A program made the translations under genes and the position numbers. Shown piece by piece: positions 8,735 to 17,205 of a DNA stretch of 64,000 nucleotides (positions are counted from its first letter, which is position 1; each line of letters starts with the position of its first letter). Source of the stretch: an uncultured Candidatus Melainabacteria bacterium (GTDB taxonomy: Bacteria; Cyanobacteriota; Vampirovibrionia; Gastranaerophilales; Gastranaerophilaceae); NCBI GenBank assembly GCA_934693165.1, contig CAKUUX010000003.1, positions 62,001 through 126,000 of the forward strand, read 5' to 3'. The notes beneath the pieces were generated by a model. The model saw only the letters and a program-made list of their open reading frames with translations, was not told the origin of the DNA and made no database searches.

Positions 8735-9334
8735 ATGAAAAATATATGCGTATTTTGTGGAGCTAGTGACGGTTTAGACCAATCATATTATGATGAAGCC
8801 ACAAAAATGGGAAAACTTCTTGCAGAAAATGGTTATAACCTTATCTATGGAGGTTCGTCAATGGGAATTATGGGAGCTGTTTCAAAAAGCGCAAAAGAAA
8901 ACGGCTCAAAATTAATAGGAATAATTCCAGAAAGATTGGATGAAATCTGTAAACATTCTGATAATAATACTTATGACGAATACCACATAACAAAAGGTAT
9001 GAGAGAACGTAAGGCTAAAATGGACGAACTTTCAGACGGCATAATTGCACTCCCTGGAGGATTTGGAACTCTGGAAGAAGTTTCAGAAATGATTGTACAA
9101 AAGATTTTAGGCTACAATAATAAACCAATTGTATTTTTGAATACAAATCATTTTTACGACAATTTGTTTGAATTCTTTGAACAACTTATCTTCGAAAGAT
9201 TTGCACAAACAAAAGTTTCATATTATTACTATTTGGCTCAATCACCAGAAGAAGTTATTGGATACCTAAAAACTTACGTTCCAAATGAACTACCAAAAAC
9301 AGTAGATGATATTTATGTAAAAGGAAACGCTTAA
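8735..9334 (+). CDS. LOG family (Rossman fold) nucleoside-5'-monophosphate phosphoribohydrolase-like protein
   Basis: A 199-residue member of the TIGR00730/LOG family. The fold starts with ICVFCGASDG and IYGGSSMGIMGAVS. The diagnostic motif PGGFGTLEEVSEM and the upstream RERKAKM are intact, which are the residues used for nucleotide ribose-phosphate binding. Plant and bacterial relatives hydrolyse cytokinin riboside monophosphates to the free base; in bacteria many act on AMP-like nucleotides. The physiological substrate here is unknown. It has a GGAGATTTT site and follows rnhA closely. Confidence 0.9.
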   Translation: MKNICVFCGASDGLDQSYYDEATKMGKLLAENGYNLIYGGSSMGIMGAVSKSAKENGSKLIGIIPERLDEICKHSDNNTYDEYHITKGMRERKAKMDELSDGIIALPGGFGTLEEVSEMIVQKILGYNNKPIVFLNTNHFYDNLFEFFEQLIFERFAQTKVSYYYYLAQSPEEVIGYLKTYVPNELPKTVDDIYVKGNA

Positions 9335-9335
9335 A

Positions 9336-10829
9336 CTACTTTTTATCAATAGCGTTTTCTAATTTATCATTGATATAAGCGATTGTGCGTGGATAATGTT
9401 GTTGCAAATATTGTACACGTACAGCTAAGCCGTCTTCTGTTGTATAAGAATCTCTAAGAGCATTCGTTTCTGCAACAAGTTCTTCCAATCCACCCCATTT
9501 ACCACTATAATGATTTTTTTGGTTTATAAAATAATCAAGATGTTCTCTTTGTGCATTTGGATAAGCTTTGTCAAAATTATCTTTTTCTTCTGTATAAATT
9601 TTTCTTAAATCACTATCATTAGAAATAGCTGTAATATTTGGCATAAAAAAGCTTGAATGTCTAAAATCTATTGCATGACCTGTTTCATGTAAAACAGAAA
9701 AAACTTCATTTATAGTATTAATTCTTTTTTTATCTGGCAACATATTACATTCTTTTGTATTATTTGTACCATTCAAAACTTTTACTGTATTTGACAAAGC
9801 TTTTAACTGTTCAGCTGGTAATTTTTGTAACAAATCAGCCATTTCTTTCTTTTCACCTGTCAATTTTAAACCTTTTGAGAAAAAGCCTCTTTTTATAGGA
9901 ATAACAGTTGCTTCTTTGCCTTTTTCTTGAATAGTTATTTGTTTTGGCTCAAAAGTCATTTCATAAACTTTATCACCACTCGATGAAATAACTTTATTAT
10001 CTGCAACTCTTTCCATTGTTTTGTTTAAATTCATCAAAACTTTACCATTTTTATCAGTAATTTTGTATTCTAAAAGTTTGTTACCTTTGTTATCTTGTTC
10101 AAGTTTATATTGAGTTCTTGTTCCATCAAGAGAAGTCATGTCTTTATGGATACATTCCATTCCGTCAAACTTTTTGAATTTACGTGTTTGAGAAATAACT
10201 TTTTCTGTGCCATTTGGATAAACATATTTTTGATTATAAGCACCAGTAATATCCGAATGAGTCATCATTTCTTTTCTTACAAGATTATTATTTTTATCTC
10301 TTATAATTCTTACTTCATCCGTTACGACTTTTTTGCCATTATTGTCAAATTGTTTTCTTACTTTTGTAGTCGTATTATTTCTATAATCAGTATTTTTAGT
10401 AATAATATATAACTGTCCTTTTTTAGAGTAATGACTTACTTCTTCTTCACCAATTTTATTTATATCATTATCATAAAATTCAGAGTATTCTTCAAAAGAA
10501 CCCATTTTTACTTTTAAACGATATTCATCGTTTGGTGAATACTTATCAGTTTCAAATGTTACTATTGCATCATTTCCATATTGTTTTTTTAATCTATTAG
10601 TTGCTTCGTCAACTTTCTCTTTGTTTTCTGGTCTAAGAGTTGTGTACGCCAAATCAAAAACATCGCTAACTCCCATATTAGGAGGCATCATTCTTTTTGG
10701 TTCAGTCATAGCAGAACTTTTTTGAAAAGTATCTTTAGCTAAACCATTAATCATCCTTGGTTGAGGAACAACCTTGTTAATAGGCTTTGATATTGTTTTT
10801 GCAACTGTATTAATTGGATTAATTATCAT
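9336..10829 (-). CDS. HExGH metallopeptidase-like family protein, copy 3
   Basis: A 497-residue paralogue. The leader begins MIINPINTVAKTISKP and contains GLAKDTFQKS. A beta-rich middle holds KDMTSLDGTRTQYKLEQD and DYKITDKNGKVLMN-like blocks. The zinc motif is HETGH with H381, followed by DYF, GGLEELVAETNALRD and YLQQHYPRTIA. It is the shortest of the family, lacking the extra N-terminal helical region of copies 2 and 5. No signal peptide or membrane helix is seen. The upstream region carries the GCAAT...CATGTTTTA element at 10864-10882 and AGTAAGGTAG near the start. Activity is inferred, not shown. Confidence 0.78.
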   Translation of the reverse strand: MIINPINTVAKTISKPINKVVPQPRMINGLAKDTFQKSSAMTEPKRMMPPNMGVSDVFDLAYTTLRPENKEKVDEATNRLKKQYGNDAIVTFETDKYSPNDEYRLKVKMGSFEEYSEFYDNDINKIGEEEVSHYSKKGQLYIITKNTDYRNNTTTKVRKQFDNNGKKVVTDEVRIIRDKNNNLVRKEMMTHSDITGAYNQKYVYPNGTEKVISQTRKFKKFDGMECIHKDMTSLDGTRTQYKLEQDNKGNKLLEYKITDKNGKVLMNLNKTMERVADNKVISSSGDKVYEMTFEPKQITIQEKGKEATVIPIKRGFFSKGLKLTGEKKEMADLLQKLPAEQLKALSNTVKVLNGTNNTKECNMLPDKKRINTINEVFSVLHETGHAIDFRHSSFFMPNITAISNDSDLRKIYTEEKDNFDKAYPNAQREHLDYFINQKNHYSGKWGGLEELVAETNALRDSYTTEDGLAVRVQYLQQHYPRTIAYINDKLENAIDKK

Positions 10830-10863
10830 TTTAAATACACTACCTTACTTTTCATTTAAGGTA

Positions 10864-10882
10864 GCTAAAACATGATTATTGC
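10864..10882 (-). promoter_or_regulatory. Shared upstream element of leader-protein genes (site A)
   Basis: Read on the minus strand: GCAATAATCATGTTTTAGC, about 35 bases before the start of the 9336-10829 gene. The site upstream of 50227-52005 (52051-52069) matches it at 15 of 19 positions. Similar sequences occur upstream of 15534, 27018 and 38534-40318. Its role as promoter or operator is inferred from position only. Confidence 0.45.
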
Positions 10883-10919
10883 TTAATTGTAAGATGATTT
10901 TTACAAACTTTAATATTAA

Positions 10920-11429
10920 TTAATCCATTATTGAAACATAGTCAATTTCTGTTATGTTATCGTCAATTAAATATGGCATTTCTTCGTGAACATTAACATT
11001 TTCAGCAATTTTTTCTACTGATAATTTTAAGTATGTTGTAATAGCTTCTGCAAAAACTGTTCCATCTGCATCAATAAGTTTTGATTTGGTTTTAAACATT
11101 CTTGACTTATCGTAAACAACATAACCTTGACCCAAAATATCAACATCATAAGGTACTGGTTTTCTATATTTTAATTCCATAGAAGTTGTAACACCAAGAG
11201 TATAATCTCCATTCACCCAATAAGCACGACAAGCAAGTTCATCCAACATTGTTGCAATTAATCCACCATGAACTCTTTGAGGAAAACTTTGGTGAACATC
11301 CTTGTATCTAACTGGTGTAATCACACTACCGTCTTCCATATTATAGAATTGTGATTTAAAACCTTGAGGATTATCCATCCCACAGATAAAACACATTCTT
11401 GAATTTTTTTGCTTACTGAAAACTTTCAT
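10920..11429 (-). CDS. PaaI/4HBT-type hotdog-fold thioesterase
   Basis: A 169-residue protein with a hotdog domain. The core is RVHGGLIATMLDELACRA (the HGG..a...D element of the PaaI/YiiD thioesterases), then strands TTSMELKYRKPVPYDVDILGQGYVV. An N-terminal CFICGMDNP..FK segment resembles a small cysteine-bearing lid found in related proteins. It probably hydrolyses an acyl-CoA thioester; the acyl group is unknown. The start has a GGAGAAA site. It is divergent from the EF-hand protein at 11543. Confidence 0.85.
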   Translation of the reverse strand: MKVFSKQKNSRMCFICGMDNPQGFKSQFYNMEDGSVITPVRYKDVHQSFPQRVHGGLIATMLDELACRAYWVNGDYTLGVTTSMELKYRKPVPYDVDILGQGYVVYDKSRMFKTKSKLIDADGTVFAEAITTYLKLSVEKIAENVNVHEEMPYLIDDNITEIDYVSIMD

Positions 11430-11542
11430 TTTTATTTCTCCTTTTTTTATTCTAATTCAAATTATAAAATTTGTTAAAAATATTTTATAAATAGTAAATT
11501 TTTTTTATTCAGATGTTTTTACATGGGCAAGGTAGGATAACT

Positions 11543-13159
11543 ATGTCTGAAATTAATAACGAAGAAATTAAATTTAACATCAAGAACAGAAAATTTTCTA
11601 TTAAAAAAGCTGATTTTAAAGAAAATAAAAAAGAACAATTCTTGTTTGATTATTTGACGAATAATTCTAGTAATAAAACAACAAAATCTGATGATAAAAT
11701 TGTCTCAATAAACATGTTAGATAAGGAGGAAGGATCTCAAGGTACTATTACTCAAAGCGATATTAATATCTTTTTGCAAGATGAAAAAGTTAAGAAAAAA
11801 GACATTACTCAACAAGATTTAGTTAAATTTATTGATAAAATGTTTAAATTAAATCCAACACAGCTTGAAAAAGTTCAAAATAACATTGCTTCAAAATATA
11901 AAAACGAAGAAGGTGAATCTATTATGACACCTGAACTGAAGGAAGTCTTTGGGTTTGAATATAGTGATGTATCTAAAAAAATTGCAGATGAAGACGGTAA
12001 AGTCAAAAAAGGTATGGAAATATTTGACTTAAACGACGATGGTAAAATTGATGAGGTAGAAAAAACTTATCAAGAAAAAGCTGGAGTTAGCAAATTTTCA
12101 AAAATAGACGATTTTGAAAAATATTTGAAAAATTTAGACAAAGACTCTTCAAAAGACGATAATCCTTCTGGTGTTATCAATAAAGAAGGTAAGCACACTG
12201 TTTATGAAAAAGAAAAAATAGAAATAACAAAACAAAAGTTAGAAGAATTAGAAAAATTAGATATAAAAGATGAAAATAATAATAACGTTATAACAGATGA
12301 TGTGAAAAATCTGTTTAAAGTTGATGCCAAAGCTGAGTTTAAAGATATTACTGACAAAAATGGCAATGTGAAAAAAGGTTTTGAAGTCTTTGATTTGAAC
12401 GGTGATGGTAAAATTGATAATCAAGAAAAAGGATACTTCTCATCTGCAGGGCATTCTTCTCAAACTCATAATGAAAATATTGATTTGTCTGAATTTTTAA
12501 AAGCAATAGAGGAGCTTGATAAAGTTGGATATGTAGAAGCTGCTGGGAATAATATTAAGAATAATATAATAACTACTCAAGATAAAAAAGCAGCGCACAA
12601 ATTACTAGAAAGTGGCGTTTATATGTTGGACAACATGAAACATTTACCAACAGAACTACAACAAGATTTTGCAGATATCTTGAAAGATCAATGTTTGTAC
12701 GATAACAAGAGAAAATATGCAGTAGGAACGCATACAGGAAATATCATTACAGTTGATGATACCATTTCAAAACCAGAAATTGCTTCTGTTATGGCACATG
12801 AGTTAACACATGCGCTTCTTGATGATAAAATGCCACCATTACAACAGGAAGTCGTAACATTCTTTATGGAATATAAATTATATTCAGAAGCAAAAAAGAA
12901 TGACTCTGATTATTTTAACCAAATAGATGCACCAAGTCCAAATGGCATGAAAACAGTAGTCATTGATAAGAATTATATGAATTTTGTTGATAATATGAAA
13001 AAAGAGCACCCTGAAATGTCTGAAAAAGATATTGCCGTTGAAGCCTTTTTGAAATATAAATTTGAATATTATAATGGACATTATCAGGAAAAAGTTTCTG
13101 AAGATTATATGAGAAACTTAGATTATTCTGCAGCCGATAAATTCTTTAAGAGTGTCTAA
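11543..13159 (+). CDS. EF-hand protein with C-terminal HELTH metallopeptidase-like domain
   Basis: A 538-residue protein; the ATG at 11543 is preferred over the in-frame 11513 because GGTAGGATAA precedes it. Two canonical EF-hand loops are seen: DLNDDGKIDEVE starting at D162 and DLNGDGKIDNQE starting at D284, each preceded by a similar ITDKNGNVKKGFEVF-type helix, so the pair looks like an internal duplication. The C-terminal part has HELTH with H419, E420, H423 and downstream glutamates (LQQEVVTFFMEYK), a zincin-like site. A calcium-regulated peptidase is a reasonable guess. The charged, K/D-rich composition resembles other leader proteins here. No signal peptide or membrane helix is seen. 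The 3' end overlaps the convergent tag gene by four bases. Confidence 0.75.
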   Translation: MSEINNEEIKFNIKNRKFSIKKADFKENKKEQFLFDYLTNNSSNKTTKSDDKIVSINMLDKEEGSQGTITQSDINIFLQDEKVKKKDITQQDLVKFIDKMFKLNPTQLEKVQNNIASKYKNEEGESIMTPELKEVFGFEYSDVSKKIADEDGKVKKGMEIFDLNDDGKIDEVEKTYQEKAGVSKFSKIDDFEKYLKNLDKDSSKDDNPSGVINKEGKHTVYEKEKIEITKQKLEELEKLDIKDENNNNVITDDVKNLFKVDAKAEFKDITDKNGNVKKGFEVFDLNGDGKIDNQEKGYFSSAGHSSQTHNENIDLSEFLKAIEELDKVGYVEAAGNNIKNNIITTQDKKAAHKLLESGVYMLDNMKHLPTELQQDFADILKDQCLYDNKRKYAVGTHTGNIITVDDTISKPEIASVMAHELTHALLDDKMPPLQQEVVTFFMEYKLYSEAKKNDSDYFNQIDAPSPNGMKTVVIDKNYMNFVDNMKKEHPEMSEKDIAVEAFLKYKFEYYNGHYQEKVSEDYMRNLDYSAADKFFKSV

Positions 13160-13704
13160 TTTGATTTGAATTTGTCGCAATTTTCAGAATGTCCGTTAAT
13201 TATTCCAATTGCTTGCAAATAGGAATAAATAATTGTTGTGCCAACAAATTTCATACCTCTCTTTTTTAGGTCTTTTGAAATTTCATCTGAAAGAGGTGAA
13301 AATGTTCTTTTGTCAAAACTTTCAACAACAATTTCTCCATTTGTAAAACTCCAAATATATTTATCGAATGAGCCAAATTCTTTTTGAATTTCTTTAAAAA
13401 TTTTACTGTTATTTATAGTTGCATTAATTTTCAATTTGTTTCTTATTATGCCAGTATTTTCAAGGAGTTCTTTAATTTTTTTATTATCATAATTTAAAAT
13501 TTTATCAATATCAAAATTATCAAAAGCTTTTCTAAAATTTTCACGCTTATTCAAAACACATTCCCAAGAAAGTCCAGCTTGAAAACTTTCAAGAATTAAA
13601 AGCTCATATAAGTCACGGTCACTATGAGTTGGAACACCCCATTCTTCATCGTGATATTTAATATACAAAGGGTTTTTCATATTAACCCAAGAACATCTTT
13701 CCAT
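13156..13704 (-). CDS. tag: DNA-3-methyladenine glycosylase I
   Basis: A 182-residue Tag family base-excision repair enzyme. The N-terminus RCSWVNMKNPLYIKYHDEEWG is the diagnostic Tag zinc/substrate segment (C4 and the late H in NGH..NC serve as zinc ligands in the family), followed by the HhH-fold block LYELLILESFQAGLSWECVLNKR. It removes 3-methyladenine from alkylated DNA. The start has AAAGGATAAAA. It converges on the EF-hand gene with a four-base overlap. Confidence 0.95.
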   Translation of the reverse strand: MERCSWVNMKNPLYIKYHDEEWGVPTHSDRDLYELLILESFQAGLSWECVLNKRENFRKAFDNFDIDKILNYDNKKIKELLENTGIIRNKLKINATINNSKIFKEIQKEFGSFDKYIWSFTNGEIVVESFDKRTFSPLSDEISKDLKKRGMKFVGTTIIYSYLQAIGIINGHSENCDKFKSN

Positions 13705-13813
13705 TTTTATCCTTTTTTTTATTTTTATACTATCACAATAGTTAATAATTATTGCGTTGGCTAATAGAAATTGCTATAATTCTTTTGTAAAATTATTCTT
13801 TAAGGAGAGTTAT

Positions 13814-14620
13814 ATGAAAAAAGCTTTTTATTATATGTTTAAAGATGCAGAATTTTTCAAGAAAACATACATTATCTTATTGTTCATTTTTGTATCGTCA
13901 ATTGTTTCAAACTTTTCAAACATACTTCATGAATTTATTCCAGTACTAAATGCACACTGGCAAGATTCTATGTATGATCCTATTTGGAACTGGGTGTACA
14001 TTCTTTTAACTTTCATATCTTTGGCATTAATGTTTATACCAAGTGGATATTTTTTATCAATAATAAAATCTTTGTCAAAACAAGAAGATAATTATATTTT
14101 AGAAAATATGGATATTAAACGTAACTTTATACAAGGTCTAAAATTAGCAGTAGGCGTCGGACTCATCTATATTTTATTTGTTATAGTTGCGTCATTATTT
14201 TTAACAGCAAGTGTTATTATTGCATTAGCTTTTGCAAACCAAGTTATGTTTTACTTAACAATAGCAATGATTACAGTTGTATTACTTATCTTCTTCTTTT
14301 ACGCACCAATTTTCAATTATATGTTTGCGTATAAATCAAATCTATTAACTTATTTTAGATATATGATGGCTACAAAAATATTTTTATTAGATAAAAAACA
14401 ATATTTCAAAGGCATTGCAATAATTTTTGCATTATGTGCAATTTGGGCTATAGTTTCAGGCTTATTATCTAGCGTAATAGTTTTGAGAAATCCAATATTA
14501 TTCGTTATAAGCACAGCCATAACTTCTTGTGTTGTTTACTATTTTATATTAGTTTCAGCATTTATCACAGCAAAAGCTTTAAAACTAGAAGCTCTTGATA
14601 TTATTTTCAAAAAAGATTAA
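13814..14620 (+). CDS. Multi-pass membrane protein of unknown function
   Basis: A 268-residue protein with about six hydrophobic helices. The ATG at 13814 has a strong AAGGAGAG site; the in-frame codon at 13757 lacks one. Layout: a cytoplasmic start MFKDAEFFKK, a first helix, a loop with aromatic residues (HWQDSMYDPIWNW), then five more helices. The opening F-K-D plus several helices is reminiscent of the DUF4013 group, but I cannot confirm membership. A terminator follows at 14641-14673. Confidence 0.75.
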   Translation: MKKAFYYMFKDAEFFKKTYIILLFIFVSSIVSNFSNILHEFIPVLNAHWQDSMYDPIWNWVYILLTFISLALMFIPSGYFLSIIKSLSKQEDNYILENMDIKRNFIQGLKLAVGVGLIYILFVIVASLFLTASVIIALAFANQVMFYLTIAMITVVLLIFFFYAPIFNYMFAYKSNLLTYFRYMMATKIFLLDKKQYFKGIAIIFALCAIWAIVSGLLSSVIVLRNPILFVISTAITSCVVYYFILVSAFITAKALKLEALDIIFKKD

Positions 14621-14640
14621 TCAACATAATTAAATATTTT

Positions 14641-14675
14641 AAAGGGTAAAGTCTTCGGATTTTACCCTTTTTAAG
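14641..14675 (+). terminator. Intrinsic terminator
   Basis: A 10-bp perfect stem (AAAGGGTAAA at 14641-14650, TTTACCCTTT at 14661-14670) around a GTCTTCGGAT loop that itself contains a UUCG-like turn, followed by T residues. It ends the membrane-protein gene at 13814-14620. Confidence 0.85.
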
Positions 14676-14715
14676 TTATAATAAATTTAAGAAAAATTTT
14701 AAAAGGTTATTTTTT

Positions 14716-15432
14716 ATGAAATTAATAAAACAAAAATTATCTACAAAAGAAAAAATAATTGCATTTATACTAAGAAAATTTATTGTTCTTTTATTTTCTA
14801 TACAAAGACACATGGCTTGGTTTAAATTACACAATTATCAAGATAAAGAACCTGCAATATACGCATTGTGGCATGCTCATCAATGTAGTATTTTCGGGTT
14901 GAAAAACAGAAAAAATACAAATGTTTTGATTAGTCGTTCAATGGACGGCGAAATCATTGATGCAGGGGCAAGATATTTTGGCTTTAAAACAATTAGAGGT
15001 TCTCAAAACAGAGTTATACTTGATAAAGGTGGAGTATCTTCTACAATAGAAATGATTTCAGCTTTAGAAAGAGGCGAGAATGTTGCAGTAATGGTAGACG
15101 GTCCAAATGGACCTGCTAAAAAAGCCAAAAAAGGTATTATAGCTTTAGCAAAACACACAGGTGCACCAATTATTCCTATGAATTGGTATTCACCATCAAA
15201 GCACATGATAAAACTTGCGACTTGGGATAAATTACAGTTCCCTGTTGGTATCGTTAAAATTGCAAACTGCTATTCTGAACCAATTTATGTTCCAAAAGAT
15301 GCAACTCCAGAGCAAGAAGCAGAAATTTTAAAACAAATAGAAAATGCTTTGAACGTTTTGGATGAAAATGCACCCAAAATTTACCTAGAACTTTGGGGTA
15401 AAGACAAATGGACAAAAGAAATAGAAAATTAA
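14716..15432 (+). CDS. DUF374-type lysophospholipid acyltransferase family protein
   Basis: A 238-residue protein of the DUF374 branch of the LPLAT acyltransferases. Visible landmarks are YALWHAHQCSIFGL (histidine-containing block), ISRSMDGEIIDAGARYFGFKTIRGS, and MVDGPNGPAKKAKKGIIALAKHTGAPIIPM, the last being diagnostic for DUF374. One hydrophobic N-terminal segment (FIVLLFSIQRHMAW) likely anchors it to the inner membrane. Relatives sit in lipid A or envelope lipid pathways. The acyl donor is unknown. The start has AAAAGG upstream. Confidence 0.88.
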   Translation: MKLIKQKLSTKEKIIAFILRKFIVLLFSIQRHMAWFKLHNYQDKEPAIYALWHAHQCSIFGLKNRKNTNVLISRSMDGEIIDAGARYFGFKTIRGSQNRVILDKGGVSSTIEMISALERGENVAVMVDGPNGPAKKAKKGIIALAKHTGAPIIPMNWYSPSKHMIKLATWDKLQFPVGIVKIANCYSEPIYVPKDATPEQEAEILKQIENALNVLDENAPKIYLELWGKDKWTKEIEN

Positions 15433-15484
15433 ATTTGTGACAGAACTTGAGATTTAATATTTTTTAAAGAAGTTTTTATAATAG

Positions 15485-15510
15485 GCAATTTCTTTTATAT
15501 TCATGTTTTT
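15485..15510 (+). promoter_or_regulatory. Shared upstream element of leader-protein genes (site B)
   Basis: GCAATT at 15485-15490 and TTCATGTTTTT ending at 15510, about 25 bases before the GTG at 15534, with AGGTGTAGGA between. Same element type as 10864-10882 and 52051-52069, but with a longer gap between the two halves. The role is inferred. Confidence 0.35.
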
Positions 15511-15533
15511 AAAGACATATAGGTGTAGGAAAC

Positions 15534-17075
15534 GTGAATATAAATTTTAGTAATATAAATTTTACTGGAATTAAACCAGTAAAAAAAGTTCAAAACAACT
15601 TTGCATCAAACCCTGTAATGGGTTGGGGTAGAGATACTTTCGAAAAAACAACTCCAAATAATTTTACAGTTGAAAATCAAAAAAAAATTGATAAAGCAGG
15701 CTTTGATGATAATAGTAAACAATTTTTAATCAGAAGTGATTGGAATATTGATAAAATTATTGAACTTGGTCAATCTATCAAAACTGATAAAACTAAAGTT
15801 TTGCAATGCAAAGCAAATGAGTTTGATGATAATGAAACAGTTATTATCACATCAAAAGAAGGTGAAAAAGAAGGCACTTCTATTACAGTTGATAGAAAAG
15901 GCAAGATTTTAGCAAAAGAAACTTCAAAGGTTACACCTTATAAAACACCAAAAATGACTGATAACTACACTGCAGCAGCTTTTGTAGAAATCAAATCAGA
16001 GGATTACAGAAACAATTTAACATCAGAAATCGTTGCTGACTGGGATTCAAAAACTGGTTTCAATGTTGTATTGTCAGAAACAAAAACTAAAAAAGACAAA
16101 CAAGGCAAACTTCTAAGAAAAGAAATTGCAGAACTTTCACCAGTTGCAGATTTTTATAATGTAAAATATGAATTTCCAAACGGAAAAACTAGAACATTAG
16201 CAAAAGCAACTTATGATGAAAAAACAGGCATAACAACTATTAAAAAAGATATGCGTTCTTCCGATATGACAAGAACACAATATCTATATCAAGATGACAA
16301 AAACGGTAATAGAATTATTGACTACAAAATTACCGACGTTAATGGCAAAGTTTTGATGAACCAAAAACAAACTTTCGAAAAAATTAATGACAATAAGTTT
16401 GTTTCAACAAGGAATGGCAAAACTTACGACATCATACTTGATAAAGAAGGTTTAAACATTTCTGAAAGAAATACAGACAAAAAAGCTGAACTAAAATTTG
16501 AAAACAAAGTCTTTGGACAAGAAAAAGACGCTGTAATAAATATGCTAAAAACTATTTCTGGCGACGAATTAATGGCTTTAGCAAATAAAGTTACTAGTGT
16601 AGAAACAGTTTACAACGATTTTCAATCAAAATGTTCAACTGATATGGATATGTTTAGCGACGACTATTTAACATCTAGTAGAATAACTGTTAGTGACAAT
16701 CCAGCAGTATTTTTGCACGAACTTGGACATGCTATTGATTCAGGTAAAAGACCATCAAGTTTAGGACAAGATTTTAAATTAGAAATAAAAGATGAACTTT
16801 CTAGTGATAAAGATTTCAAAAAAATCTACGAAAGCGAAAAGAAAAACTTTTTGAAAGAATATCCAGAAGCTCAAAGAAACCACATTGACTATTTTATTGC
16901 AAACGAAGCAGTAAAAGGTCAAAAAGACAGAGGCAGAAAGGAAACAATTGCCGAAACAAACGCAATTTTAAATACTTATAAAGCAAATTATGCACTTGCA
17001 ATGAGAGCTCAATACTTGCAACAACATTTTCCAAAAACAATTGCATATTTGAGCGAAAAATTAACAAATGCATAA
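15534..17075 (+). CDS. HExGH metallopeptidase-like family protein, copy 4
   Basis: A 513-residue paralogue starting with GTG after AGGTGTAGGAAAC. The leader MNINFSNINFTGIKPVKK has F10-T-G12, then WGRDTFEKT. The middle has the family block KKDMRSSDMTRTQYLYQDD and DYKITDVNGKVLMN. The zinc motif HELGH starts at H395; E470 and E474 lie in KETIAETNAIL, candidates for a third ligand; YLQQHFPKTIA closes the protein. No signal peptide or transmembrane helix. The gene is directly upstream of the large papain-like gene with 130 bases between, which contain a separate promoter. Confidence 0.8.
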   Translation: MNINFSNINFTGIKPVKKVQNNFASNPVMGWGRDTFEKTTPNNFTVENQKKIDKAGFDDNSKQFLIRSDWNIDKIIELGQSIKTDKTKVLQCKANEFDDNETVIITSKEGEKEGTSITVDRKGKILAKETSKVTPYKTPKMTDNYTAAAFVEIKSEDYRNNLTSEIVADWDSKTGFNVVLSETKTKKDKQGKLLRKEIAELSPVADFYNVKYEFPNGKTRTLAKATYDEKTGITTIKKDMRSSDMTRTQYLYQDDKNGNRIIDYKITDVNGKVLMNQKQTFEKINDNKFVSTRNGKTYDIILDKEGLNISERNTDKKAELKFENKVFGQEKDAVINMLKTISGDELMALANKVTSVETVYNDFQSKCSTDMDMFSDDYLTSSRITVSDNPAVFLHELGHAIDSGKRPSSLGQDFKLEIKDELSSDKDFKKIYESEKKNFLKEYPEAQRNHIDYFIANEAVKGQKDRGRKETIAETNAILNTYKANYALAMRAQYLQQHFPKTIAYLSEKLTNA

Positions 17076-17142
17076 TTAAAAATTACAAAAGTAGTAGGTT
17101 GTAAAAATATATTAAAAGATATAAAAAACAGTCATTTTGATA

Positions 17143-17171
17143 TTAACAATTCAACAATGCCGTAGTATAAT
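17143..17171 (+). promoter_or_regulatory. Sigma-70-type promoter of the papain-like gene
   Basis: TTAACA at 17143-17148, a 17-base spacer, and TATAAT at 17166-17171, 34 bases before the ATG at 17206. An AGGTTAGGAG ribosome site follows. The spacing is ideal, so this large gene probably has its own promoter independent of the metallopeptidase-like gene upstream. Confidence 0.7.
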
Positions 17172-17205
17172 AAAATCAAGACTATATAGTAGGTTAGGAG
17201 AATAT

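Noticed and set aside
17137..17205. Extended N-terminus of the papain-like protein from TTG 17137
   Set aside because: It would run through the TTAACA/TATAAT promoter and ignores the better AGGAG-served ATG at 17206.
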